From contig BSDZ01000032.1 in the NCBI GenBank assembly GCA_030268105.1, positions 682,001 to 746,000 on the forward strand: 64,000 nucleotides of DNA, written 5' to 3'. The notes beneath the pieces were generated by a model. That model worked only from the letters and a program-made list of their open reading frames with translations. It did not search any database and was not told the DNA's origin. Below, piece after piece: positions 34,401 through 47,979 of the stretch (its first letter is position 1; every line of letters begins with the position of its first letter). Source of the stretch: Volvox africanus. Lineage: Eukaryota > Chlorophyta > Chlorophyceae > Chlamydomonadales > Volvocaceae. Both the position numbers and the translations under genes were made by a program.

Positions 34401-37400
34401 TTATATACCTTGTGCCTTATACATGATATCGGCCTTCTAGAAGACGGAGCTAGGAGTTTGTGTTTGCCGTAGCGCTAGGATGTAGGCCAGCTTGCGGATG
34501 GTGTCATTACGGCCGGCGCCCCGTATCGACGTTTTTTTAATTGCGTTTGCATGCCTCATTTACTTTCGCACATCCTGTTTTCGAAATCCAGTTCAGTCAA
34601 TGACAGTCCCCTCTGTGGTGCCGTGCCTTGATGGCTCTTGCCCATGTTAAGCCGTAATAAGTTGCCAAAGCCCATGCACAGTCGATGGGCTCTGCCCAAG
34701 ACACCCGACCTTATGTCAGTGGGTACATGATCTATTGGTGTATTGTCTTGTCCGATGCTTAGATGCCGGGCGCGTGCAGCGGCTGTGCACGGTGAAGAGC
34801 GCTGCCCCCCGTGCAGCCACGGCTTCTGGAGCAAGGGGCAACGACGCGCAGCAGCGCAAGGAACAACATCAACAGCAAGGGACGACTGCAGCGGAAGACG
34901 AAGGGGAGGGGGAGGAACAGAGGCAGCAGCCGAAACGGTCTAACTGCAAAGGAGCGAGTGAGAGATTGATAGATATGGAGCGCAGGGTGAAGGAGCAGGA
35001 CCTGGAGGCATCCGAAGGGCACCGCATCGATGCGCGCCTCTGGGGAGCATTCCATCCGGCGGAGGCGGCAGTAGGAGAGGCGGAGGCTATCATGCAAGCC
35101 ATGGAGACGCCCGCAGATGAGCAGATGCAAACAGAGGATGATATCGATGATATCGAAATGGAAAGGTCGGTCTGCTGCGAGTCAAAGGGGGGATAGAATT
35201 GTGGGTTGGGGGACGCGTTTGACGGTATTGGGTGGGAAGGGGGAAATGCAGGAGGGGAGTGTCGAAGGGCTGGAGGAAGTGAAAATATAGATTGCATGCT
35301 TGTGGGTTGGTTTGAATCGCATGCCCATGCTCGTGAAACGTACCGTGCCCTTCATCACCCTTTTGTCCGCTGCGGTTGATTCCACCCAGTGCGCATGGAA
35401 GGTGTGTGCAGTTACTAATTTCCATGGATATACGCGTCGTCTAGGAGGGCTTCTCGACGGCTACTATGATGGCCGCAGTTCTTCCTCCCCACACACACTT
35501 GGTCCTCGTCCCTTCCGTATCCGCACCAGGATTCGTTTCATTCGTCTTTCCCCCACTCAGCATCGCCCTGCCTGTTCGCTTACATACAGGCTTCGTCGCC
35601 ACGACACGCCGGACGGCAGCGACATGGAGCGGCAGCACCGTGCGGCGGCGGTTGGACTGACGAGCCTCGGCCTCTTGGCTGGGTCCAGTCAGGGGCCGCC
35701 GACAGCGGGAAAATCCAGCAAGGCCACCTCTGGGAGCGATGAGAGCAGCCTGGGCCGGGAGACCGAAGACGAGGTCATGGCCAAGGAGACCTATAGGTGA
35801 GGTGCCTTCTTTCTACAACGACTATGTTCAGTCAACGTGGCCGTTCACAATCGATGTAATTCGTGTAATAAATAAATAAATTTATTTATTTTTATATGCA
35901 CATTATATCTTCAAAAGAAGCTCTGACAGATGATGGGGACGGATTTTAATGTGAGCATGTAGGAGGGGGTTGGAATGGGGTAGGGCAGCTGTGTAACTAG
36001 CTGGACGCAGCAGCTTGTCCTCACATTTTCGGTAATAAGCCAGATTTACAGATTTTACAAATGGCTTTTTTGGGCCTCTTTACCGAAGCGTTCTATATGG
36101 TAATGTTCCCGTCCGTACTATGGACACACGTATGGCTTTCCATCATCTGGCAAGCTTGCACATACACATGCACACACAAGCGCGGTCTCTCTCATCCCGC
36201 GTAATGGCACATGCAGGCGCCCCAGCGGCGCTCCGAAGAAGCGTATGTTTGGAACGGGCGCGCTGGAGGACTTGCTACCGGCGATCGACGAAGTGGACGT
36301 GCACTTTGACCATGAGCTGCTGGACTTTATGGATCTGGACGAGCAACAGGAACAGGTGAGATAGAACAAGGCCTGCCTGGTATAGGCAGTTCCCGCCCGT
36401 CTGACTATCCTTCTTGCCGCGTTATTCTGCTGCTTGAATGGTCGGGATGGTCGAGGATGTGGCCCACGATTGTTAGTTAGTTATTACCTCCCTACTTGAC
36501 GGAACAACAGAACAACGCAGCAGAAGCCTTACTGAGTTTTAGCTTCTTGGTGGTTTTTCATTAATGATGTGGATCTGTGGTGTTCACGGTTTTAGGTCGC
36601 CAAGCCCTTACATGGTCTGAATGCGTGTGTGGTTGTCTGGCGCCGTGCGTGGTCGGACAGGGTCCGGATGCAACGGCGGTGGCGGCAGCAACGGCGGCGG
36701 CGGGAGGCAACTCGAAAGGCGGCGGCCGTTCCGAGGGCGCCAGCGGCGGCGTCAGCAGGAAGTCCAGCCACCAGGCTGGCAGTAGCGCGCGTGGAGGCTC
36801 AGGCTCCGAAAAGGAGGCAGCTGACGCAACTCCGTTCTTCTGTCTCAAAGAGACGAACGGCCTCGCCACGCAGGTGCTGCCGCCGCAGCTGTTCATGAGC
36901 CGCAACACCAAAGTGGTCATCTCGTAAGTTGTGCGACAAAGAGCAGCCTGAAGCGGCGCAGCATTACATTTGGCCGTCATCCTATTTAGGGGCACGGAGC
37001 CAGGTGCTGAGAGCGGGAATGGGGAGGGCAACGGAAGTATGGTATGGTACTGTCCCTGACTATCCTCCACGCGCGGAAGGTCCTTGGATTGTTCGGTGCT
37101 ATCCTGAGGTGATGACAGCGACCATGGAAAGCTAGAGCCTTACAAGCAAGCTATATTTTGGTAATTACCTTACCATTGTCGGTATGCCGTAGCGAGTGTC
37201 GCTCTCATACCTTGCTTGCATTTGCACCTGGGGAAGCCGCCGTTGCGGGAGAGAGAGATATCTCGCTGCTATACGTGACTGCTGTCTCACATCATCATTT
37301 TCCACTTCGGATAGTGTGCCCACCCCTCACATCCAATCCACCCCTCGTTGCACAGGATTTTTCGTAAGCAGCTGCCCCAGGCTCAGAGTCAGGCCCCGGT

Positions 37401-37632
37401 CCAGGTCGCGGAGCAGCACCAAGGGGCCGGACACAGCAACGGCGGTGACAGCGGGATCAGTGATCTCCAAGAGGCAGCCCTGTCGTTCTTTGGCCTTGCA
37501 TCACGGCTGAAGCGGAGCGAGGCTGTTAAGCTGTTTTACCAGACACTTGTGACCCACACTGCGGGATACGTGGTGGCTTCGCAGTACGAGCCGTACGGTG
37601 ATATCACCATTCGTGCGGCCGCCAAGCTGTGA
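28464..37632 (+). CDS. Cohesin alpha-kleisin subunit (RAD21/SCC1/REC8 family), 16 exons
   Basis: Kleisins close the SMC1-SMC3 cohesin ring that holds sister chromatids together and are cut by separase. Exons: 28464-28516, 28667-28732, 28991-29049, 29267-29311, 29650-29755, 30098-30408, 30803-30884, 31449-31537, 31840-32289, 32645-33087, 33490-33955, 34817-35165, 35590-35796, 36217-36355, 36661-36923, 37356-37632. All have GT-AG borders with matching phases, giving 3405 nt and 1134 residues. The N-terminus MFYSHDLLGRKSPLGAIW and GVVIVFNRQQLYLLEDL fit the SMC3-binding domain. The last ~55 residues (FFGLASRL... EPYGDITIRAAAKL) fit the SMC1-binding winged helix. The middle is acidic, Ala- and Gly-rich, with RRRYSDEDND and REWTLESSVLLKSR segments. 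Whether it is mitotic (RAD21) or meiotic (REC8) is undecided. Weakest model points are the starts of exons 7, 10 and 12. Confidence 0.9.
28876..34925 (+). repeat. Second copy of the 6.05-kb duplicated block
   Basis: This block repeats 21339-27390 at an offset of 7537 bp, changing to 7535 after a 2-bp deletion. Here the flanks continue the kleisin gene (exons 1-2 to the left, rest of exon 12 to the right), so this is the parental position. The left edge falls in intron 2, the right edge inside exon 12. Confidence 0.93.
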
Positions 37633-40600
37633 TGCATGAGCAGAGTTTTGCCAGCGATGATTATTCTCGTGCGTTAAGGATCGAAAGCAGATCGTGAGGC
37701 AGCATGTTGGGTCTTTGAAGCATGGACAATGATGCATGTGCGTGAGGAGCTCCCAACAGTACGAGTGCAACAAGGCAGGGATGCGAAGAGTTATCGTGTG
37801 ACTTGGAGAAGGGGCTCGCAGACGTGTACGTGGTTGGGGCTAGCCCCAACACAGCGCTGTGTGGGTTCGGGTTTGGGGTTGCGCACATACATGCACTGCG
37901 GGAAAAGAGGGATCAGCAGATGTAGCAGCAAGGCTGCTGAAAACCCTTCCTTACTCCGCGAAGAACTGCGGAATAAAAAGATAATCCAAATGAATGGGAT
38001 CTGTCTGGCGCATCAAGCCTAATGGTGATGTGCTTGTGTTACACTCTTGAATTGTGAAGTGCGTAGGGGTGACGGTTTAGCTTGCGTGTGTACGTGTGCG
38101 TGCGTCTGTGTGTCTGCGTGTTTGGTCCTTCACCGTGTGACGGCACAGGAAATGCGCGCAAGACCGTTAATACCGTCCTTTTGTGTTGGACGAACGAACG
38201 AAAGGGATTTGGGGTTCGTTGCACAGAGGTGGTATTAACAGGGGTATCAATGATTGTTTATTAATATTTGCAGGCCAAAGGTATGTAGGCCACGGGATAT
38301 GTGCCGCTTGTGTGGTCTTTATGACACCGAGTGTATGTGGCATCCTCTTGACGGCTGTTGTATGTGGATTTTCTAAGCAAAACATAAAACGCATTACAGT
38401 GGAGTCTGCGGCAGGCTGTGAGAGCCTGTGGAATTGTAGTATCCTGGGGTATCTACGGGCAGTGTCAGAGGATCCTGGACCTCAGATGGTCATCCTTCCG
38501 ATCGGGCCTTTGTTGGCCGACACAACAGAGATACAACAGGAATGCAGCATGTCTTCAGGGACGGCGGCTGACAGTGGGTTGTTTTGAAGACGAGTTCACC
38601 TTTTAATCGCCCTACTGGACACCTGACCCGTAATGAAGAAATCTAGGAGGCTCGCTACAGAAGGGCAGGCAGCAGCTCTGTTTCTTGTCAATCCGCCATT
38701 TGAGCTGGGGGCGGCTTGCTTGCGTAAGATAGCAGAGGAGAACCGGATTGTATGCTAGTGCTACCGGTCTGGTTGAGGCCGTTGAAAGCGATGCTGCAAA
38801 GTCTCCCAATTCGTGAGACAAAGGCTACCGCACCAATGCGTTTTAGAACCGGATAATTTTAACTCTAGTTCCCCACGATGTTATAGTAATTATTTTACTC
38901 ACACCAATAATTTGTTTTTCATAAAAGATATTATAAAACCATTATAAACCTTCTAATAGAGAACTGAGTAACGCTCAAGGATTTGTTCGATTGAGGTCCG
39001 CTGGTGCGAAGACGGAGGGAAGGGGGCCCAAAAACCCTTTGACACACGGTGGAAGCTCTCTACATCTTGTGTGGAAGGTAAGAGGGTGGTAATACCCGTA
39101 ATTGGGGGCCTCATGTAGGGGCTAAGAGTGAGGAGGGCTTCTGTTTCACCCAGCCTATGAGGAGCCAGTGGTTTTATATCTAGGGAGCCTAGGAGACGAG
39201 TTCTGCGCTTATGGAGGCCCTGGAGGAAGGGTGTCAACAGGGAGCTAACTATGCTCAGCTCAGGTATAGGCAGGACTCGGTAAGGGCTCGGGCTATGGAT
39301 GGGCTCGGGCTATGACCTCTGTGGATCATGGGGTGTGGGTGGAGAGTTGGAAAACGTTGTGGATGGTGTCTGTTTTTATAATGATTGGACTGAAAGTGAA
39401 GGATGGTTCACCCCGCCAAACAACGTCAGTCGGATACTATAGCCGTAACTAGCTTGAACTTCAGCAATCTAATCCAAGTGAAACATTAGGCCAAACACGC
39501 ACCTTGGGATCTAGCTGGGCACGCTGGAGCTTGCATTGGTGCGCGTTAGACTCGTGTATCCCATACACAATTCCTAACGCATTGGGTTTGGTTTGCATAA
39601 GAGGCAGAGTTGGATCGCCTAGCACGAGCCAACGCACGAATCCGATGTTATAGCGTTTGCCTCCGTCCTCACTGCGAACCCACTCAGATATCAAACCTCG
39701 CGACGATTGGACTCTATGGATATCAGTCTGCTGACAGGAACTCCCAAGAATAGGATGATTGTGCGTGGTAACATCTCCCTGGACGTTATCGGTAGATTAA
39801 TAGCATTATGTTCCATTTTTTATTGGGTCCGACTGGCTCGTCCCTTTCCCCCTGGTGGGGGTGAGGGCTCGCCGTCATGTCTTGTGATGTTTGGGGAGCG
39901 GTTTTCAAAGTCTTGGTGCGCGGGCCTCAGAGATGTCCGTCGATATTATTCACGGTGTAAGGCAATAACGGTGGGTTTGGGTGCTCATATGATCCTATTT
40001 TTGAACATGCCACGTACCTTGCCTGTTTTGCCCCGCTATTCACACTTGACATGATGTCCAGGCATCTGGGCATTGAGATGTACTGCTCCTTCTGCATAGG
40101 TGGCGACTAGACGATGGGCCAGGAACAAGGAATGAGCATCAAAATCGTTGGATGGGCTGTAACTATCAATTTTGTAACGACAGACTCGCTTTCACTGGGG
40201 ACACACTCGAAGACGTCCAGAAGGAGCCCCCGTGCACAACCGGTTTGCGCTGGGCCATGCTTCCCCGGCTGTATGTTCCTTGGACTTGAATGGGAAAAAC
40301 GCAAGGAGGTCATGGTCTTGCATATGCAGGTCATAAAGTAGATGGTTTAGAATTACAATTGGTGGGTAGCGGCGTTTGGGATGAACACACCTTCCGAATT
40401 GTTGCCACCTGGGTGGCTGGATGTGTTGGAGATTGAGGCAGTTGGGGATTGTGTACCCAGACCAATGTGCGACAAAAGTAAAGGCAGCTGCAATTTGCCG
40501 TAACGTTTTTCACTATGATATGATAACGCGGCTTCACACTCATTAAGTGTTTCTTTTCTGATTAACGGTCAGCGCAAACCAGAGGGCGGGCATGATGCTC

Positions 40601-40796
40601 TCTCTTCCTCTTGCAAGGTTTCAAATTGCAACCCCAAAGTTATATATTATGCCCTTTTGTTCAATAACGGCGAAAGCCCCCAGGCCAACCAACCTCATGC
40701 TTTGCATGAAATGAGCAAATCTTGAAATATTTCTTCCATCGAGTAAGGATACGTAAAAAGTTTCCTTCAAACACATCGCTTAACTTAAAGGGAAAA
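37633..40796. other. Intergenic: no gene recognised
   Basis: Between the kleisin stop and the sulfatase start there are only short ORFs. A 77-codon minus-strand ORF at 39461-39694 (contains GFVRWLVLGDPTLPLMQT) and a 94-codon one at 38953-39237 look less random than the rest, but I cannot assign either. An AATAAAA near 37971 could serve as a kleisin polyadenylation signal; this is a guess from position. Confidence 0.4.
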
Positions 40797-43700
40797 ATGA
40801 AAAGATTTCTAAATGTAATGCTGTGTCTGGGTATCATGACAGTTTCGGCGTCTGTAGCACGGCGTCCAAACTTTATCGTTATCCTTGTAGATGATTTAGA
40901 TGAAACTCAGGACAGCAGAGGTGAGCTGGCGATGCCGGCGACGAAACGGCTTTTGCGAGACCGAGGTAAAGTCATTGTAACCGGACCATCAATCATTTGG
41001 CGACGTGCGACTTTCGTGCACGACGACGCGACCAGCAATGTTCAGAAATTTTGTTCAAGATTCCTTAGAAGTTGGTAACTTCCTCTCAGTTCCTGCACAC
41101 ATCGGTTCCTTGTCCCGTTATATCCCGATGTTGCTGCGAACCAGGTGTCACCTTTACGAACCATTTCGTCACTACACCCATCTGCTGCCCTTCCCGGGTC
41201 AGCCTCCTCCGCGGCCAGCTGGGTCACAACACCAATTTCACAGACGTGCTCGGACCACACGGTATGTCCAAGTTTCAGATGACAATTTCCACACATGGGT
41301 TTTGATGCAGGTTATGCACCGGAACCAGGCATAAAGAGTTTCTCATAACCACCTTTTTTTAAACACAGATTTACATTTATGAGCGAGACAGGAGACAAGG
41401 AAAGGCCGCCCCAATGGTCTCCCGGAGGTGGACGGATGACTGTCATTTGACCAAACAACAACTGAAACCCGCCAGCCCTCCGCCCTCCGCGGCTCTGCAT
41501 CCCTTCAACTCTAGGCAATATCATCCCATGCAACCTTCCTGTTCTCACCGCAGACCCCTCCCCTTTCTGGGCCGTCCACATAGTGAGTTCGTTCTGTCCT
41601 TTCGTTCTTCCATTCATTCTTTTGCCACCCCAAGGGGTTCCCCGTTTGGCCGCGGAAACCATTTTTCCACAAGCCAAATTCGTTATGCCCGAGGCCCTGG
41701 CCCGCGAACCCACAACCCCTCCCTCACATACAGGAGGTTATGCAAAATTCCGTGCGCTGGATTTGGATCGCGAGTGGCTCCCCACCTGGCTGCAGAAAGC
41801 GGGGTACAAAACGCTATACACAGGTGAGTGGGGGGGGGGGTATGGGCGAGGGGTTATAGGGCATGGGAGGTTAACGGGATACGGAGAGGTCTCGAGGAAA
41901 AGGGCCTAGGAACGCGCGATGCCTGAAATCCCTCGTGGTTTGAGCTTATGCAGAGCATACAGAGACTGGTTTGCCAATTTCAATTTTACTCATTTCCCAG
42001 TGGCTGGTGATTAACACTCCTCACCTGGGCACCTGTCCCCATAGCGACTTCAGATCCAGGTTTCATACTTTTGTCTCCTCCTCGAGGGCACTGCTCTGCC
42101 CCTTCCCTGCCGCCCTCATTACCCTCGTCTCGCTGCTCCTACCCTGCACCTCTCTTTCCCCTCCTCGCCCACGTGCTGCGCACCTTTGGCTTCATCCTGC
42201 CCTTTCATATCGAGTTGCCCAACCTCTGTGCCCGCTATCTGTTGCCCTCCCTCTCTCCTGTCCCTCCACCTCGGCATCCCTGTCCCTTTTCACTGGGGCC
42301 TCTGACCCCACCTCAGGCAAGTTCATAGTGGACTACACAATCCGCAATTACGACCCCCCACCTTCCGGCTGGACAGTCTTTGACGCGCTTGTGCATCCCT
42401 TCATCTTCGAGTACTACAGCCCCGCATTCAGTCTCAACGGGGGCCAGCCGAGAATGTATCCCGGTGGGTGGAGTGGTAGGTGGGTCGGTCCGATCGGGAA
42501 GGGTATGGAATAGGGAGACAGTGGCGTGATCAAGCGGAAGACGCCGCCAGGGGTCGGGCCCCTCCCCGAAAGCTTGTCGTTATATTGCAGCTTTCCTTCC
42601 GGCTGGAAATGGGACATTGGGATACAAACGTCCTCCTTCCAGATGGCTGTTAGGGTTACCAGGCTGGTGACCCATGGGCTGTTGACAGATTACAGATCCG
42701 GTGGATGTGAATGGGCTCCCTCCCTCCGAAACCACCCACCTCATCACCACCCAGCAGAGATGATGGTTAGAGATGGCTTGCAACTATGCAAGTTAGACCA
42801 CCGTTACAAGTGAAAGTTGTCACCTCTAGCTTATACATGGATCTTTGCCTAATGAAACCCAAATAAGGCCATGGCCTAAGATCGCACGGTCAGAATCCAA
42901 CATCAGCCCACCCAGGTATCATGGTGGCATCGTCACACAGCCCAGCAGCGGAGGGCCCCAGGGAGTGGTACAACATGAGGAAGAAATGGCTTGGGGGATG
43001 AGCTATAGATGGCAAATTGAGCAGCGTCAATTATTATTTCATGCTCAGAAGGAATAGGAGCATTAATACAGATTAATATATGACAACTGCAGCACAGATG
43101 TAGTGTTGTGGCGCTGGACAGGCTCTGTGGATACGACATCACTCATCAGCCGTCGCATTCATGTCATAATTCGAGAACTTCCGGATTGCTAGCTGCGGAA
43201 AATCGGAAGTTGCAACGTTTTATCCCCGTGCGAGGGCTTGCCGCGTTCCTTTGGAACTCCCCGTTCCATGCGAATTTGTGCACGGGGAGTTATCCATAGC
43301 CCTTCCAATCTGTATAAGAAGCTATATAACTTGTTTCAAATACATTATTTACTGCTTTATCGCGTACTTCCTTAACACTCATGTGTTTAGCAATTTGATA
43401 AAACCTTGCAAGTTCCAGTAATCCTTCCGATATGCACACACAAATGGGGAACACATCGGTCCTGTCACCCTACAGCTAACCAATTAAGGACAAGCACTCG
43501 GGCCACCACGGAATCCCCTCTCACGGGCAGCGGCTGAAGTTCCTGGCCCGGATCCCCTTTGATAAGTCCCATTCCGTAGAGTGATGTGGTTTCTTCCTCA
43601 CTCCGCTCGCTTAACCCCTCCTTCGTGTTGCACCTGCGCCTTCATCCAGTACCCTCTTCCTCATCCTGTCCGATCGGATCCTCTGTCCCCCTCTTCCCTC

Positions 43701-46410
43701 TAGACACGCCGATGTTTCGACTTTGTCATCCAGTGTGGTGTTGCCTGAAGCCATTCTTAAATGGTCTCGGAGCCGTAATGCCCTTATTCCCCCACCTGCC
43801 AACCCCCCTACCGATATTGGACTTGGACGTCGACTACTGACGACTCTCTCTACACTTAAGGAAAGGGTTCTGCACCGGCTTCCTTGCATGAAGGCACACT
43901 CGTACCCCATCGTCCCCCGCTCCCGACAATTATGTATGTCTCTTCGTACCTTCCCGTGACTCTGCGTTTTATCTGTGTCCTGTGCTGGTACAACATTATT
44001 ACAAAATGCATTTACGCCTTATATCACCCTAATGTGCGCCTTTGGACGCCCTTTCCGGTTCTTTCCCACCTTGCATGCCCATGTCGTATTTTCCGTCCCC
44101 TATCATATACGTCCCCTTTCGTTCCTTCTTCCAACTTCACTTTATTACTTAATGGCTCTTTCTTTACTTAACTTTTTCCTTGTTTTCTTCTGAACTCAGC
44201 GGCCCTGTTTCCTCGATCTATCGGTTGCATAGTTCCTTGCTTTGTTTTCACTACCTTGAACTTCTTTACTCGCCTCACCTTTTCCTTACGCTGACCCTTC
44301 CTCTTCCGATCGCATGTGCACGTCATTGCCGTTGCTGCTTGCTTGCATCGGTACCGCCGCTGCTATCCCCCAGGTGAGTGGGTTCACGTGGAACCGTGCT
44401 TTGGTCGGTTGGTACGTGCATGCGGGCTTCACGCTGGCCCGGGTTGGGTTGATAGGTTGGTCGGGTCAAGGCCTGTTGTTTATTGAAGTAGTTAGGGTCG
44501 GGAGGGGCACGTGCATGACAGCTGCAGCACAAGCAGTCATGTATTACCTTTTGCTTGCATCTACCAGCGTTTCTCGCAGCACCGCTTCGCTGTCGCCAAC
44601 AACACCGATAGTATACATCATTACGGTTCCTATCGCTCTTCTTTCTACGAGTATGCACGGCCTTGGCGGCTACTTAGCTTACGCTCCGATTGTTTCCACA
44701 TTTCCTACCGGGGACGACGCCAGCCACCATCCAAACGCGTAGGCCTTATTTATTCATCACCAGTACCATAACTCGTTTATTCGTCTTCCTCATACGCGTC
44801 CCACGTGTTCCCTATTCTCTCCTGTCCGTCCCCATCACAGCCCAGTACGCTACCGACGTGGTGGCGGCCAAGGCGCTGGCGATGCTGCGCTCCGCTGCGG
44901 CCAACCCGGGGGGTCAGCCGTTCTACTTGCAAGTGGCGCCCCCCGCCCCGCATCACTCCATGCATTACGAGTACGCGAGGTTGCCTTGTGGGTGGAAGCG
45001 GGAAAGGGAGATAGAGGGGGAGGCGGGGGTGGGGGTGGACATGCAGGTTCCGAAGCTGATTTCTGGTTGCGGAGGAAAGGGAAGGCTGGGGAACCCTCTT
45101 CAGCCGGTGTCGAAGTGGGGATTTTCGACAATGTTCTGGAAAAGGCGGGAATGGACTTTCGCGTACGAAAAGAGAATTCCTGCAGGCTGCCAGCAAAAAC
45201 ACGGAAAATACCTTAACGTATCGATCACAAGACTACCAAATGTGGGGCTCAGGTGGGGTCTTTCTGGTTTAGAGACTAGGCGAGATGGAACAAACCCACT
45301 CCACATTTATCAAATTTCCACACCCTTTAAACCTTTCCCAATTTGTCCCCGCCCTCTCTGTATCCTTCCTTGTAAGCTCATACTGTCCTCTCCCGCCTCC
45401 CGTAATCGCCCCTTCCTGGACATGTCAGTTTTACCGCCTCCGGCGCCTTCGTTTCTCGGCATTGGTACCCGCCAGTCCCAGCGGCCCGACACTGGGAGGA
45501 GCTGAGTGGAGCGGCATTGCCACGACCGCCCAGCTTCAATGACCCGTGGGTCAGTGGCAAGCCAGCGTGGCTGCGGGCGCTAGACCCCCTCACGGCCGCA
45601 AATGTGACCTTCTTAGAGGAGATCCACCGACTGCGGCTGAGGTGCATGCGGGCTGTGGATGAGATGGTTGAGGCGTTAGGTGGGTGAGGCGTGGGTGGGG
45701 TGGGGATAGGGGTATGATATAGATTTCGTATTATCGCCTCCTCCTTCACCCGCCCATCCGCCCCCTCAGTCAGTGAGCTGGATTCTCTGGGTCTGTCGGA
45801 CAGCACCTTCATCCTCTTCACCAGCGACAACGGCTACCACGAAGGGGTCCACCGCATGGGCAGCGGGAAGACCACCGCCTTCGAGGAGGACCTTCGAGTG
45901 CCTATGATGATGGCGGTGAGGGGCGCAGAGGGCTGGTGGGATGGGCCTGGCTTGTTATTCAGGAGTCATGGACAGATCACTTCTTTAACATGAGGCAACC
46001 ACTGCCACCAGAACAGGCCCTCCGTCGTTCTTGCCATATATCCTTGCGCGCACCCATCTGTTGCATCTTAAACCCTGCCTTCCCCCCCTTAATCGTCGTC
46101 CTAACCGCTATCCAACTGTCCGTTGTCTTTGTAGCCTAATACTCAAGAACCATAATCCTTTTGTGGCAGAAATCCCTGGACTTCACCCCTCCACCCGTCG
46201 TCCCTGGCCTCAGGGTTCGGGTCTGGCTGCCGGCTCCAAGGTGGTTACCACAACGCAGCACATTGACATTGCCCCCACTGTACTAGCGCTGGCCGGTGAG
46301 TGGGGAGTGGGGTTAGTGGGGCGGGCGTGGCTAACGAGGGCGAGGGAGGGAGGGTATGCTAGGCCATGGACCCGTAGGTCTCAACAATCCAGGTGCTTAC
46401 TAGGGTGCAC

Positions 46411-46711
46411 CGGGATGGATGGATGGATGGATGGATGGATGGACCTAAAACCCTTCCCCTTCCCCTTCCCCTTCCCCTTCCCCTTCCCCTTCCCCTTCCC
46501 CTTCCCCTTCCCCTTCCCCTTCCCCTTCCCCTTCCCCTTCCCCTTCCCCTTCCCCTTCCCCTTCCCCTTCCCCTTCCCCTTCCCCTTCCCCTTCCCCTTC
46601 CCCTTCCCCTTCCCCTTCCCCTTCCCCTTCCCCTTCCCCTTCGCCTTGCCCTTCCCCCTCCCCCTCCCCTTGCCCTTCCCCCTCCCCCTCCCCTTGCCCT
46701 TGCCCTTGCCC
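46411..46711. repeat. Microsatellites (ATGG)n and (CCCCTT)n in sulfatase intron 8
   Basis: About eight ATGG units lie at 46411-46443. They are followed by about 32 perfect CCCCTT units (46451-46641) and imperfect CCCTTG/CCCCTC units to about 46711. The repeat fills most of the intron between the exons ending at 46295 and starting at 46787. The Pro-Phe, Pro-Leu and Lys-Gly ORFs across it are artefacts. Confidence 0.95.
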
Positions 46712-47979
46712 TTATCGCCTCGCAGCGATTTCACGCACTCATCTGTCTTCCTTTTTTCCCCGCCCCTGATTTCCCGGCCCCTGCAGATTTGCCGCTCTCT
46801 CTTCGGCAGCTGGACGGTGTCCCCCTGCCCCTGGCCGCAGTAAGCGACGGCACCCTCCCTCCAAGCTACGTTTACGGCAGGCCTGACCAAGGACCGCTCC
46901 GGAACCAGTGCGTTGCATATTGCTGGAACCAGTAGTAAAATGCCGAGTTTACATAATAACATGTCAGCAGGTTAGGGTGTGGGTGTGACAAACGCGCAAA
47001 ATAATGAAAAGGGTTACAATCCAAACCCCTAAGCCTGATATCGAATAACAAATATAAATATAAATATAAATGAACCCAGCCCCTTCACATCCGCGCCGAT
47101 GTGTTAGCCCGGTAACGGGAGCCACGTCTTGCACGATCCATGGAGTAAAGGGACATACTAGCCCATTACCCCTATGGCAGCCGAGGTGTCGGTAGGAGGA
47201 TATAAAGTCACTACATTGGGGACATTAGTCGCAACATAACAGTTTCGGCTCCTATCGCTCCCACGGCTCCTACATACTACGTGTGTTTATGTGTGTATAT
47301 TTTCATGCGTGTATCAATTCAAGCGACATTAGCTAAACACCCTCCTTCGTGCCCACTGCTTCTATATCTCATCACCCCTCACCCCGCGCCCTGGATCTGC
47401 AGTCTTATGGCTGAATTTTGGGGCGAGTGGGTGGAGTCGTCCATTCACTCCCACCAGTGAATTGGCGTGCGGACGGCAATTACGTCAATTGGCTGCTTCG
47501 AATCCGAAGCCGACTGGATGCGATGTTAGCAGTCCTGGCGGTGTGCAGCGGCAGGTCATGCAGCCACCCATTCCAGGTGCGCCGCAACGGGGAGGTTAAC
47601 AAACAAACCACGGCTGAGTGGTGTGACGCGGTGGAGGGAAGAGGTGCGGTGGAAGGAAACGTGTTCTGCCGGGCTCCATATGTACAGGATCCACAGGGCA
47701 ATACTCCAGGTAGCGTTGGAATTGGATTTGGATTATAATGCCCTTACGACGGTAATAGTAGAAACTGGTTATCTGGTTGACTTGTTACGACAGATCAAAT
47801 CGGCTCCGGGCTACCCGGATATGTCGCACCCATGTACAAATCATAAAACCCTAAGGCTTCTGCGCGCCCCTTCACGGATATACGGCTGCAGGTGCTTCAC
47901 ACCGATGGCAGCGTCTCGGATCTGTGGGATGCCATGGACGAGCAGTACGATGATATGTACGATGCAATACCTGCCTTTT

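Noticed and set aside
35859..35896. AATAAATAAATAAATTTATTTATTT palindrome
   Set aside because: A simple AT repeat inside a kleisin intron; it is self-complementary only because of its period and has no sign of function.
46031..46962. ORFs with long Pro-Phe, Pro-Leu or Lys-Gly repeats
   Set aside because: They read through the (CCCCTT)n microsatellite within a sulfatase intron. Only the last part of one of them, from 46787, is a real exon.
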